A stretch of DNA of 64,000 nt from Achatina immaculata (Eukaryota; Mollusca; Gastropoda; Stylommatophora; Achatinidae), in NCBI GenBank assembly GCA_009760885.1, contig CM019692.1, positions 48,271,430-48,335,429 of the forward strand. The letters are read 5' to 3'. The notes under the pieces were generated by a model, which did no database searches, was not told the origin of the DNA, and worked only from the letters and a program-made list of their open reading frames with translations. The position numbers were made by a program, and so were the translations under genes. This document shows, one piece after another, positions 13,098 through 25,600 of this stretch (within the stretch, counting starts at the first letter, position 1; the number at the start of each line of letters is the position of its first letter).

Positions 13098-15420
13098 TAT
13101 ATTGTCATTCATTCATTCATTTGCATGTCCCTTGTGGAACTTTGCCTCTCTAACAGCTCTCCTGTAGGCCTCTCAGTTGTAAGCAAGATGCCCTGTTGCT
13201 GATGCGTCCATTTGCAGATCATCAACGATGTCTTGCATCCATCTTCGCCTTGGTCTTCCTCTCTTTCTTTTTCCCATTATGTACTCTTCCAAGATGGTCT
13301 TCTCTAGATTATCATGACGTTTAATGTGTCCAAAATATTTAAGTTTTCTTTGTTTAATCCTCTTTACTAGCCAGCCTTCTTCAATATTAAGTTTTTGTAG
13401 TATGGATATATTTGTTCTTTTTTGTGTCCATGATATTTGAAGAACTCTTTCCTCAAGAATGTATATCAGCAAAGTATTCTACCACATTTAGAATATGGCT
13501 CAACATCTTGGTGCACAGCATCAAACACTACGCTGCATAATCTAGACAAGGTTCAAAATCAGTCACTACGAATTATCACAGGTGCCATGAGGTCCACACC
13601 AATAGTAGAAATGCAGAAAATAGTTGGTGTTCAACTGCTAAAGGAACGTAGAGACACAAAGGTCATGACCATGGGAGAAAAATTCCTTAGCTCTGTAAGC
13701 CATCCCCTGAAGGAGAGCTTCAATAACTTAGCATTAGGACGGCTTAAAAGAAGCAGCTTCATTCATCAGGCCAAGCGTATGCGTAAGCTGATACCTGACC
13801 TTCCAACTGTAGTCGCTCCATTATCATCTGTACCAGAGCATACACCATGGAAAGAAGCAGATTATACACAAATAACTATTCAGACTGAAGTGAAAGGTGT
13901 GCAGAATGGTGAGATGCAGAGCAGTCTTGTAAGATCAACAGCCACACTTAGTGTTCTAGATGACAAATATCCATGTGACACCTGAATACGTGTGTATACA
14001 GATGGATCTGCACATAATGCCATAAAGAATGGAGGGGCAGGAGCATATATTGAATATCCAAACAACACCACTGACAAGATTTCCATACCCACTGGTAAAT
14101 ACTGCAACAACTTTGATTCAGAAGTTAGGGCAATTATTGTTGCAGTTGAAAAACTATCAGACTCCAGAATTGATACATATCCTGTAGTAATTCTCACAGA
14201 TGCAAAATCAGTACTGGAAGCTCTTCAGTGCAACAAACTACCAGACCTTAAAGATGCCTTGTCAAAAATTGGCTTACAACATGGAGTCATTTTGCAATGG
14301 ATTCCCTCCCACTGTGGGATACCAGGCAATGAGAAAGCTGACCATCTGGTCAAAGAGGGCACTGAAATGGAGCAACCAGACATACCAATCACCTATAATC
14401 AGAAGAAAAGCATGATAAAAACCTACAGGAAGCCACAAACACCACCACATGATGACTATCGCATGCTAAACAGAAAGGAACAAGTCACCATCTTCCGTCT
14501 CCGAACAGGACACAGCCGACTCTGGAGTCATATGTATACAAAGTTTAAGGTTGGTACTACTAATCTATGTACCAGGTGCCCCAAACTGTGGAAAATATCC
14601 TCCAGAACTGCATCATCTACGAGACACTGAGAAATAATTACTGGCCCAGTGAAACCACTAAAGAAGATAAGCTCTACAGTTCCATACATGAGTTACAAAA
14701 AACAGTTAAATTTATCCAAGAGACAGGACTGCAGATATAGACAGACAATGCGAACGAAGAAGAAGAAGAAGAACTCTTCTGTAACATTTACATTCAAAGG
14801 CATTTATGTGTTTCTCAGCTGTTTTGTTAAGTGTCTAGGTCTCACAGGTATATGTTGCGATGGGAAAGATGCATGGCCTTAAAAATTTTATTTTTGTAGT
14901 TTTGTCTGTTCCTCTCCACAGATTCTTTAGTTGTTTTACTTTCTGAAGAGTGATAGATATCCTCCTTTTAATTTCCCTCATTGTTATCTCCATTGTTAGT
15001 TAGCTGCGATCCAAGATATTCAAAACTCACCACCTCTTTCAGTTTTTCCTCATTGATACATATTTCAGCTGCCTTATTTCTTTTCTCAATTATCAACAAT
15101 TTAGTTTTCTTCGCATTAAGATAGAGCTTTTGCTCTTTGCTGTTCTTACAGACTGACATAATTAGTTTTTCCATTCCTTTTTTGTGTTGTGGACAGTAAT
15201 ACTGTGTCATCAGCATATCTAATCTCTGGTATTTCATAACCTCCATTTATTATGGCGTCATAATATTCTTTGTCTACATCTTCATGTCTACATTCCTCAT
15301 TATATTTTCAGTACACAAGTTAAATAAGTAAGGTGACAATATGCACCCCTGAATGACCCCTTGTTTTATGTTAAACCAAGTTGTTTCACCATTTATTATT
15401 ACTGCTGCTTGTTGGTCTAG
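13098..15420 (-). mobile_element. LINE family C, longest copy, split by an I-type LINE
   Basis: The minus strand encodes a reverse transcriptase: IKQGVIQGCILSPYLFNLCTE (about 15330-15390), RYADDT-type active site (about 15215-15230, frameshifted), YLNAKKTKLLI and FEYLGSQLTNNG. After the insertion it continues with ISWTQKRTNISILQKL, EGWLVKRIKQRKLKYFGHI and [20 protein letters not shown]. The 3' tail is (AATG)n, seen as CATTCATTCATT at 13102-13121. An I-type LINE occupies 13450-14767. 5' truncated and frame-broken. Confidence 0.85.
13450..14767 (+). mobile_element. I-clade-like LINE 3' part (RT end and RNase H) inserted in LINE C
   Basis: Flanked by GAAGAACTCTT at 13439-13449 and 14768-14778. 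The first frame holds the end of a reverse transcriptase (LPHLEYGSTSWCTAS, LDKVQNQSLRIITGA). After one in-frame stop at 13983 comes an RNase H domain with YTDGSAHNA, DSEVRAII, LTDAKSVLEAL and WIPSHCGIPGNEKADHL, covering the catalytic D-E-D-D positions. A frameshift hits the C-terminal Cys/His region near 14580. The tail is (GAA)n. RNase H plus this tail fits I/Nimbus-type elements known from snails. Confidence 0.88.
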
Positions 15421-16514
15421 ATACAGCAGTGATGTTAACTGTATCTAATGTGTTTTATATTGTACATTACAAATGTGTTTTATATTGTACATAACTGTAT
15501 TCTTTCCAACCTAATAAGGCTTATTGCTGCAGATAAAGTTCGCCTACATTCCTCTCTACTCCTTTCTCTCTCCAGCTGGCGACACCAGTTTCCTTTATGC
15601 CCTCTTTGACGTTCCAAGGTCATAATGTATAGTATTGTATATTGTATTAAACTTTTTTTTTAACATTAAAATGCAAAAAAATGTCTAAGAATTCCCCCCC
15701 CCCCCCCAAGGTTACACTGAACAAATTTTCGACACTAACGGACACCTTTTCCCTCCATCAGTCCTTTAAATCGAGTGTTTATTTTTCTCTCAAAATAAGA
15801 AAAAAATCTTTTTTCTTTTCAGTTTTCCAATGATTATCAGGGTCTCCAATTTCTGAATTTTGACTGTCACTTCCATAATGGTATTAAATAATTTTCAATA
15901 TCTGCAGCACCTTAAGAAACTCATTTATTTTTCTGGTTGTCCAAGTATATGTTGCATCTCTGACCAAAACCAAACTGTAAACCTTTAATGGTACAGTTTC
16001 TGCTATTTAAAATTATTCTAAATATACAACTGCCACTAGCAAAAAATATTGAAATTTAACCATACTTCGATTCTTAAATTAATAAAAATTTGGAAGTAAA
16101 ATTGATCCAAAACCTTATATTTGAATTTCAAAGTTAAAAAAAAAGGAAGAAAAAGAAAGCAGAAATTCATTAAAACCACACACCAAAATTACAATTATCA
16201 ATTTGACATAACTGGAAACTGCTCAAAAACATAAGTTTTTTTTTTTCTGCCAGGAAAAACGATGGCTATCATACTTGGCATAAAAATTTATGTCACAGAA
16301 GTCTAAACACAGCCAGATTATCATTTTTCTGTTTTCGATATATTAAACGTTATTAATACAAAATAAATACTCCTTTATATCTGATGCCTCCATCATATCA
16401 TTATAACATTATGATATCTGAGAATCTCCATCTTATCATTATATCATTATGATATCTGAGATCTCCATCTTATCATTATAACATTACAGTGAATATTTTT
16501 AGATATGTAATGGT
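15421..16514. other. AT-rich spacer with poly-C and a short tandem repeat
   Basis: Holds a 14-bp poly-C run (15694-15707), a TGTGTTTTATATTGTACAT doublet near 15450-15490, and about 2.3 units of a 48-bp repeat containing CATTATGATATCTGAGA at 16378-16488. No gene seen; the last part may be the 3' UTR of the minus-strand 305-aa gene. Confidence 0.45.
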
Positions 16515-19500
16515 TCAGTAAACTGGCACCTCAAAACCTTCTAATGCTGTCTGAAGACGCCTAGAAGCATTTACCAATTGCTCTCTGTAACGAAGTAGAT
16601 CATCCCATTTGTCCGAATTCCGCAACAATTCATTGTTCTTTCTTGCCTCATAATGAAATTCTGGGGTTCTAAGCTCATACCTGAGAATTAGAAGAGTACT
16701 CTTCATGCTTAACAGTCACATTTATTTGGGTGAGAAGGCACTATCTGTTCTGGCAATCAGTGATCCATAGATGACATGCTTGCATCAGGGTTGGCAAACC
16801 AAAGTTGACCAAGACCACATCCCACCTCTCCATTGATACCATCATTAACAGGCCTAGCTTAGCTAACAGAGCAGAAATTGCCATAATCCCCCTGATGGTG
16901 GAGTCTGCTAAAGAAATAATGCACACCCCTTGCTTTTTTTAGCTGTACTCAAGAAATGAAAAAAATAGCCGCATTAACCACTACCAAGCCAACACAATAC
17001 TGTGGCTCAACACCTTTACAGCATTGTCTGCAAAGAAAACCAGATCACAATTCCAGGGAGATAGAAGATGAGACAAGACAAGACATCACAGCTGTTTATA
17101 CTTTACAAAATTCATGACATGCCCTTACAAACTCAATATACTTCTCTCTCTACACTTAATAAATAACTGAACTTCACTATAATGCTCCTACACCGGAAGT
17201 TACTTGCAATGGATCTCCTGTTGTAATAATATACCTAGATAAGAAGTTTTGCATCTTCCTCTTGGTGTTGTCTGTTCATCTGTACTGTCATCTTCTTGTT
17301 CACTGTGCATTTCTTTCACAACAGTTTCCTAAGAATCTAAATATATTTAAATGCCTTGGCTGTTAGTTTCAAGTGTTTTACATTATTTGTTATTTTCATG
17401 TTATTTTTCATGAACCTTTGCCACCACAAAACTACAGTACTCTCAGTTCAGCATGATGCTTTGTTCTAATGTATTCACAGCATCAGCTGCAAAGAATATC
17501 TTGCTTGCAGTTCTTGTGCCCAAGGCACAAGGGACTCCCGCAAGGGTCTTCCACAAATGCCCGTCTTTCATGTTTTTTTTCTTCTGCTCTTTCCCAGGTG
17601 AGCCCTCTATTATTCAGCATCCTCTCTGTTGTTCTTCTCCATGTCTCCTTTGGTCTACACCTACTTCCGCTCTCCTGAGGTGTCCACCTCAGTGCTTTTG
17701 TTGGCAGTGAGTCATCAATCATCTTTAACTCTTTCTGTGCCAGGCGTCAATTTTTTTATGCTTCCGGTACACCCGTTGATCGTTGGTCTGTTTCAATAAA
17801 AGAACCGGTGTAACAATTAGATTTTACATATTTCGTCCACATTTCCGGTGACACTTTTCAAAATAGTGAAAGAGTCCTTAGATATGAGCAATGCCGAGGA
17901 AGAGAAACATGGAAAACTTTCAATTTTTGATGATGTATATAGGGGTATGGACATGGCCTGTGACCACCCCACTGCTCTTGAATGTATCCCAGATAGATCT
18001 AGACATATTTAGACAACTGGAGAAGTAGTTAGGAGGTTATTTCAGACATTAATTTAGCGAGAATGCAACACAGAATCAGAATATGAGATCGACAAGTAGA
18101 TCTAGACATCTCAGATGGTAAGTAGTGCATATGAGCTGGGCATAACCATTGTCTAAAAACATCACATTACTTCTTTTTTCCTAAAAAAACTCTGCATTTA
18201 TGAAATTTTCATACATTTAGTTATACTTTGAAACATAATAAGTACACGGAAGTACATGTAAATACTGTTTTCCATTCCATTTTACATCTATACCCCCTAA
18301 GACTCGCGCTTTTACTCTGGTAAGCAACTGAACATCCGCTTTTCTTCCTGTGGCACGGGAAGAGTTAACACATGCCCCAATCATCGCTATTGTCTTTCCT
18401 CAATAATCAAAGTCAATGGCTTCATCTGCATTTCTGCCACCAAAGTGTTATTTCTTATAATATTTGGCCAAAATATTCATCTAATCCTAAGTAAACATTA
18501 AGTCTGTGAGGAATTCAGTTTGTTTTCTATAATTTTCATTCACTTCCATCTACTTTAAGAACCTATATTATCTCTTTTAAACAGGAAATCTGAAAAGAAA
18601 ACTAACTGATGGGATGGTAAGTATAGTTTTAGAAGAACAACTCACCATTTTGGTACAGGACCTCTTATTCTTTCCAGTTCTGCCTGTCTTTTCAACTCTA
18701 GATACTGTTTCTCTTCAATTCGCAGCTTTTCCATGCGAAGCTTAGCAAGCTGATCATCGTATGGAGAAGTGAAGCTGATGCCTCCAGCTTCTGAATGTTG
18801 AAAAAATTAATGTAGCCACAAATAAAGGTTATTCCTGGTGAAATATTTGTTTCTTTATCAAAACATTGCTACATGTAAGCAAGATAATTAGTAGAAGAGG
18901 GAACAAAGATCACTGTATTGGAGGCATGATGGATCAAGAAGCAATGGCTAAATAAAAATCAATTCTGTCTCTAACAAGTGATTCCAATTAAATTAGGCTG
19001 CTGCTGAACTACAGTCTGGCCAATATGGTGATCACTGTTCTGCTAAGAATGTTGAGAAGCTAAAAATTACTGGGAGTTAAAATAGTCCACTTTGACTCAT
19101 TTTCAGGAAGCAAAAATAACTTTGCTAGATTGATTGTATAGTTATCACAGGCAGCACACCACACCTGGCCAAAATCCTATCACACCTCTCTGTTGGTGCT
19201 TCTAGTAACAGGCCCAGACCAGTTAGGACAAGGCTTGCTGTGGTCCTTATGGTGGTTCAACCTGTCAGGAGGCTCACTTTTTGGGCCCATCATGCAAGCT
19301 AGAGTACTCTCTATTCAGTATGATGCAATGTTCTAATATCATCACAGCAACAGCTGCAAAGAACATCTTGCTTACAGTTCTTCCCTTGTCTTGTTTCCTT
19401 CCTCATATACCTTTCAGTGTTTAGGGGAAAAACAAATATCTTGAAGTGGTACTTCTGATGATCTGAGGAGTTGTTGTTTTGCTCCCTACAACAGCATGTC

Positions 19501-20832
19501 ACTGTAAGGTATGTCTTAAATTTTGAGAATTTCTCTATAAAATAACATGTTCTCCATGTACCTGTATTTGTTTTCCTAAAATGCTTCAAAAAATGCAATG
19601 GAACTTTTGGAAAACCCTGTATTTTAGTAAGAAAGCCAAAAAAGCACATATCAAACTATAACTACAATGAGACAATAAAAGTATATTTACTTATATGAGG
19701 TGCCATATCTGTCAAGTAGAAAGTGTTGTCCATTCTTTTTATTTCATCTCGCAGCTGCTCTCTCTGTGAAGTTGCACTCAAAGATCTCTGTCTAACACCA
19801 GCAGTTCTAGATTGAGATCTTGATCTTCCAGGTTTTATTTCATTCACTAATTCCAGTGCCTTTACTTCTCCAAGAGTCACAGGAAAATAACGAGCTGCTA
19901 GCATGTCATTTCTGTCCAGTGGAATATACACAGGCCATGTTAAGTGAATGGGATTTGTGTACCAGTCAGTATAGGACATAAGATCATCTTTAGATAGAAA
20001 CTGTGATGATTTTTGCCTAGTTTTATTAGTTCCATCATACATAGAACTTGGAGTTAATCTATGGGCTTTACTTTCATAATCTTTCAGGTCATCTGAAGTA
20101 AAACGTTGAGACTCTTTCAGGTGTAGATCTGCATATTTGTTGGCTTGGTATTTTTGTTGTGGCAGGTATCTTGACTTGTCTGTTAAAGTGGAGTTGGAAA
20201 AGTACCATGGCATTGACCTAAATTAAATAGAAACAGTAAGTAGCAAAGAAATAAAAATATCACATAAGGTATTTTATGGCTGGTTGCTATATTTCACAGA
20301 GCACATGCTACAAACCTCTATAAATCTTCTGTTTTATCTATGCTAAATTACCAGAACTGGAATTAAATAAATTTTTGGAAGTGCCAATGTTCATGATGCA
20401 TGTATATGTGTGGGAAAGAGACTGTGATGGACACACCTTGCTTCCCCTTCCGAAAACCTCACTCCGTAATTTTTCCTTTTAAATCCGTCTATGAACCAGT
20501 TTTCTAACCATTAAACACCGCTAAATTGTTGATTATTTCTTTGGTTTCTTCCTATTTATTGCTATGAGAATTAAATTTAGAATCTTTTCGATGCATGCTA
20601 CTCCGGTTATGCCTTAGAGCGGTTTCATCAAAATTTTCACAGCTGCTACACTAGTAATTTCGCTATAATATGCAGTTATATATATATATATCTTTGTTCA
20701 CATTGCATTACTTTGCTTCAGAAACATAATTTGTAAAATAACACATGCATACGTGTAAGTGTGTGGTGAGTTCCCACTTAAAACAAAGTTATCATCTGGA
20801 TTTGGACAGTATCTTAAAGATTTCCCCGCCAT
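16515..20832 (-). CDS. Uncharacterised 305-aa protein, 4 coding exons
   Basis: I do not recognise the family. Exons on the minus strand: 20832-20753, 20217-19691, 18790-18646, 16680-16515; GT-AG junctions, consistent phases, 918 nt (305 aa plus TGA). The ATG (AAGATGG context) opens MAGKSLRYCPNPDD. Visible features: an aromatic, Ser/Thr-rich N-terminal half with TNPIHLTWPVYIPLD near residues 114-128, a basic Ser/Arg patch at about 157-175, a charged helical, coiled-coil-like segment at about 210-245, the motif RGPVPKW ending at residue 251, and a charged C-terminus ending FEVPVY. No signal peptide or membrane segment. The layout (short, basic, helical, proline-punctuated) resembles axonemal or microtubule-associated proteins, but that is a guess. 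Introns carry repeats F, LINE D and a piggyBac element. The gene is head to head with NUDC. Confidence 0.8.
16740..17080 (-). repeat. Dispersed repeat F, inverted copy
   Basis: The minus strand matches 5985-6330 and 23410-23660 in block order (CTTTAGCAGACTCC, GGCAATTTCTGC, CCAACCCTGATGCAAGC, GATCACTGATTGCC). Lies in intron 3 of the 305-aa gene. Confidence 0.6.
17512..18570 (-). mobile_element. LINE family D 3' fragment, split by piggyBac
   Basis: The reverse strand encodes the family D C-terminus (MIDDSLPTKALRWTPQE, RRTTERMLNNRGLTWERAEE). Sequence on both sides of 17725-18368 is contiguous in the intact relative at 53621-54066, so the piggyBac element inserted into this LINE. Confidence 0.8.
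17725..18368 (+). mobile_element. piggyBac element remnant, 644 bp, inside LINE D
   Basis: TTAA-flanked (17725-17728, 18365-18368) with ends CTCTTTCTGTGCC and GGCACGGGAAGAG, the same family as 70-944. At 17887-17950 an ATG opens MSNAEEEKHGKLSIFDDVYR, resembling a piggyBac transposase N-terminus; the rest of the protein is deleted. Confidence 0.85.
19150..19390 (-). repeat. Dispersed repeat F fragment plus adjoining 70-bp repeat
   Basis: 19150-19275 matches repeat F in reverse. The following 19312-19385 (CAGTATGATGC ... CTTGCTTACAGTTCTT) is a direct repeat of 17444-17515, where it also adjoins an F copy. The two travel together as one larger unit. Confidence 0.5.
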
Positions 20833-20960
20833 CTTGTTTACGAGTGTACGGAGCTGTGGCAACCGCACATGCGTAGTGGAGCTGTCAATTTTGGCTCTTG
20901 AAACTGTAAACGAAGTGAATGCAACAACCTCTGTTTATGCGGTAGTAACGTCAATATAAG
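20833..20960 (-). promoter_or_regulatory. Putative promoter/5' UTR of the 305-aa gene
   Basis: Locally CpG-richer sequence just upstream of the ATG. It contains an NRF1-like core (GCACATGCG, plus strand 20865-20873) next to GGTTGCCA on the minus strand, which matches half of an RFX X-box. Both sites are short, so function is inferred only. Confidence 0.35.
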
Positions 20961-21837
20961 CATTCTCGGATGAAAACTAGAAAATGGGTTTGATTGATAC
21001 GAGTTTAATAAACAGACCCGATAATTTATTGTTTGTCATTTATACTATATATTATATATGAAAAAACGGCACGAAGCAGGCCAAATAAGGAGGATGTCAA
21101 CGAGGCTTTTCGAAGTCATGAACATACGAACTGAAGAAAAAGTAGTCCACTCTGACTCATTTTCAAGAATGAAAGTTTATTTAGGAGGTCTCCGCACAAA
21201 GACAACGAGTCATATAATGATAAAACTATGGCCTAAATTGTATAGAGAAGACACATGTATGATTTCTTGTCCACATGGTTAACTTTTGCCAATCAAAAGC
21301 GGTAGTATCAATGAATAAAAATGCTGCTTAGAAAAAGGTACCCATTAGCTACCATAAACTGCTTCAAAATTATTTTATATAAAAATGCTATTTTTAATTA
21401 TTTAAAGTGGAATACTTATACACAGTTGCTTTTATTTGTGAGTTCACAAAGTTTACTGTTCTGAGAATTAAATATAGAATGTTTTCGATGCTTCACATCT
21501 CTCTTCTACACTACTGATTTAAAATCCTAGTTATGTGCTTATGAGTTTTCTTTTCTTCTCATATAATGTCATTGCATATGTGCCTTGCGTGAATGCCGTT
21601 ACTCTGTTAGTAATTATTTGACTAGACTGGAAACACATAGCTGAGCAACACTACAGTGAATAACCCTCCACAAGGCAAACTCATATTATTTCAGTCTAAA
21701 GATGCCGAAATATGCGCAGCTTATGAAAACTAATCTGCTTATATTAAATATGATAGCTTCATTATCTAGCAAACCGTGAAATTTGTTGTAAATGCATTTT
21801 CAAATTGTTCTCGTGATTTATTTTCTACATTTCTGTC

Positions 21838-22395
21838 ATCATCATCATGTGCCGTGCCGACTGGCATTGGCTATTATGCTTCTCCAGAGTACCCGATCCT
21901 TCATGCAGGCCATCAGTTCAGTTGGTGATCTCCTCTCACACCATCCCGTCAGACTGTCAAGTATCATTTCTCTTGGTCTTCCTCTTGATCTTCTTCCTTC
22001 TATTTTTCCTGTTGTTATAATATTTTCAATGCCCCCTCTTCTCATTGCATGTCCTATGAAAGTATATTGTCTCTCTCTTATCTTTTTGACAAGGTATTTT
22101 GTCTCTCCAGCTCTTCTCATACATTCTTCATTAGTTATTTTTGCTGTCCAGGGAATTCGCAGCATTCTTCTAATAAACCACATTTCTGCTGCTTCCAATG
22201 ATTTTTGTGCAGACTTGCCTATTGTCCATGATTAACTTCCATATAACAAGATAGGTTCAATATAGCATTTTAGGACTCGTTTTCTAACATTCATTGATAA
22301 AGATGTGTTAGCTAATATGTTTCTCATTCTCTGAAATGCATTTCTGTATGATTCATTTATTTTTATAGACATGTCAGTATTGATATTAAAGTAGA
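21838..22395 (-). mobile_element. LINE family B, 3' fragment
   Basis: The minus strand encodes [35 protein letters not shown] and [19 protein letters not shown], the C-terminus of a non-LTR reverse transcriptase, read through with little damage. The 3' tail is (GAT)n, seen as CATCATCATCATG at its left end. Confidence 0.85.
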
Positions 22396-22530
22396 AATAA
22401 ATGTTTTCCCCATACTTTTGAACGTGTGGTAGTTTATGATCTGTCTATATTATTCACGGTAGTTCTGAAGTTAAAAAAAAAAAGTGAAGAAAGCAGCTAC
22501 CAAACAAATCCGGACGCATAAGCAGTGCCA

Positions 22531-22539
22531 ACCGGAAGT
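22531..22539 (+). promoter_or_regulatory. ETS-type site upstream of NUDC
   Basis: ACCGGAAGT 85 bp before the NUDC ATG, identical to the site upstream of RPL13A. It suggests a TATA-less housekeeping promoter; no TATA box is seen in 22450-22620. Confidence 0.45.
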
Positions 22540-22623
22540 AGACTTTTCCTAACGTGTTGTGAATTGTTTCGGTTTTGGAGAAACATTCTAGAACTTGGTG
22601 TTGGAAATTCTGAATCTGAAAAA

Positions 22624-25600
22624 ATGTCGGGAGACCCAGAACGGTTCGATGGCATGTTGATGGCCATGGCACAACAGTGCGAAGGCGGAATTAAAGAAGT
22701 AAATTCACAATATTTTTAAATTTTACGTTTTCTTGTCATCATGACTACAGGATTTTCATTTTGACTTCGGGGCGTAGAAACCAAATTACGCAGTCTTAGG
22801 CTATTACCATTAATTTTTTTTTTATATTAAACTCGTATTTCTTCTTCGCCAAGACATCGACGCCATTATCTTAACACTTCGTCTCTGGTTTTCAGCATCA
22901 CCAAAGAGCGTTCCCTGCATGGGTTTGAGGCCAGGTCCATGAGTGGGTTGTGAATGGCTTTTCTGAAGGATATGCTGCACAAAATTCGCGTTATAAAAAA
23001 GGGGCAGAGCTAAATCAGAAATGTATATATTTCATCATATATTACAGCAACCAAGAATAGCTTCAGAGCTTAATAATGTGTATGCGTGTGACCGTATGAG
23101 GACAAACATTCAATGAAAGGCAGACAACAGAGCACCTTTCTAATAAGTGTTGGAGTTGTCATGTTTCTTCTTTTCATGTGTTCCTTGATTATTCTTTTAG
23201 CTGCCTTTCTGTTCTTGTGCCACATAGCTCCTTCAGATATTTTTCTCTTAATCTTTGATCCAGGAGTTCTCCAGTGTTGGTCAGGTTTTCAGACTTAGAG
23301 CTCCTTGCAGCAACAAACCATTCAAATAAAACCCAGAGATGCCATACCACACCAGTCTTCTTCTTTGTCTGTCTCCCTGGAACTGTGAAATTGATGGGGG
23401 GGGGGGGTTTGTGGTCTGTGCAGTGAAGGTGTTGAAACACATCATTTGTGTCAGATTGAGAATGGGTTATGGCAGCTGTTTTTTTTTTCACCCCTGTGAG
23501 AAGCTAAAAATCAGGTGGTGTGCAATACTTCTTTAGCAGACTCCACTGCCATGGGGACTGTGGCAATCCCTGCCCCATTACCCAGACTAAGTGTGTTACT
23601 GAGGGCACCAATAGATAGGTAGGATGGTCTTGGTCAGCTGTGGTTTGCCAGGCCTGACACTAGCATGTCAGCTATGGTTTGCCAACCCTGACACTAACAT
23701 GTCAGCTGTGGTTTGCCAACCCTGACACTAACATGTCAGCTGTGGTTTGCCAGCCCTGACACTAGCATGTCATCTGTGGTTTGCCAACCCTGACACTAAC
23801 ATGTCAGCTATGGTTTGCCAACCCTGACACTAACATGTCAGCTGTGGTTTGCCAACCCTGATGCTAACATGTCAGCTATGGTTTGCCAACCCTGACACTA
23901 ACATGTCATCTATAGGTTGGTGACTGCCAAACTGGATAGATCCTGTCCACGCATGCATGCACGCATGCACACACACACAGAAGTGAATAATAAATTAAAA
24001 TTATCATCCAGTGACCCAGGACACACACAATTTTGACTGTTATGGCCCTGGATATAAGAGTTTTCTTTTTGTCATTTGTTCAGATAGCATACAGGAAACT
24101 CAAAAGATGAACAGAATAAAGGCATAAAAGCAAGAGATAAATCATCAGTGGTAGAATGCGGATGAAATATTTTTCTCTTATTTTGATTATCAGTTCTTGG
24201 GAGTTGAGCATTAAGGGAGGTATAACTGATAGTTTGAATGTTAGCTAATGTACATGTTTATCTTAAGTTCATTTTGCTGTAGTTCTTGGCTTCTGTTGCA
24301 GCTGTTGGATGCCTTCTTTGGATTCCTAGCAAGAAAAACAGATTTCTACTCTGGTGCAGCAGGTGCACAAGCAGAGAAGGTAAGAATGCTACTTGGTTGT
24401 CAGTAGAGTTTGGTAAAGTGTTTCTCTTCTTTATTTATCACTGTTTTGTTGTAGTTTAGAGCCTTTGCAACTTCCTCTTTGATGTTTATCATTTTCTGAT
24501 GCCATGACAATTGTCTGCTCTGGAGATCCCTCAAAGCCTTATTATTTTCTTCATAACTGATGGGGATTAGACTGGTCATTTGTCTGCAGTCTTCAGACGG
24601 GTCTTCTGTCTCTAGTCTTGGACCAGATCCTTTGTTGTCTCCAGCCAGGTATACTTCTCCAGTCTTGGGCTATATCTTTTGTCTGTAGTTTTTTGCCAGG
24701 TCTTATATCTTTAGTCTTGGGCCAGATCCTTTGTAGTCTTTTTCCTGGTTTTTTGTATCTGATATTGAACCAGGTCCTTTGTCTCTAATCTTTGAGAATT
24801 CTCTGTTTCAGTTTTAGCAGTTTCAAACAGATTTTGGGTTATAAATGTTTTTCTTCTTTTCCCTCTTTTTTGTCATTACACAATATTTATAAGTTTTACT
24901 AAAAAAACTTTTTGTCTCAAGTTTGAGTAAGTTTTGCAAGAATGTGATATGAGAATAATTTTATTTGACATTGTTTGTTATTTGGTACTGCAGATCATGG
25001 TTGTAATTTGTTATTTGATCTTACAGATGATTATTATGAATTGTTTCTTTGATTATACACATGATGATTATAATTTGTTATTTGATATTACAGATGGTTA
25101 TTGCAGCATATGAACATCATGAGAAAACTGTGAAGGAGCGATTAAAGAAGGAAAAAGAAGAGCGTGAGGCAGAGGAGAAAAGAAGACAGGAGCGTTTAGC
25201 TAAAAAGAGAGCAGCAGAAGAGAAAGAAAAAGAGAATGTTGAAGTCGAACCTAAAATTAAAGAGCTCACAGATGAAGAGGCAGAGCAGTTAGAGAAAGAC
25301 CTACAGAAAGTAAGTATACAAAATGGAATGGTGTCATAGAAATATCAGAGTTTGATATGTCTTATTTGCTTTTGATTGGAGCTTTAAGTTCAAACCACAG
25401 AGCAGAAACAACAACAGTCATACAAACCCTGAAAACATGCACAGAAACAAACAACCCAGCACAGAAGATTGTATGCTTCAATGACTGCAGAGCCCTGCTA
25501 GAAGCAATACAGACAAACAAAAATGACTCACAAACACAGGAAATTATATCACAACTAAATGAACTCCAGAACTCAACCATAATCCTACACTGGCTCCCTT

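Larger units (their letters stand above)
20853..22623. other. Intergenic region between two head-to-head genes
   Basis: Contains the promoter of the 305-aa gene at its left end, a LINE B copy (21838-22395) and the NUDC promoter and 5' UTR at its right end. 21000-21830 is AT-rich and shows no gene. Confidence 0.5.

Noticed and set aside
21792..22235. 147-aa plus-strand open frame
   Set aside because: Antisense shadow of the LINE B C-terminus.
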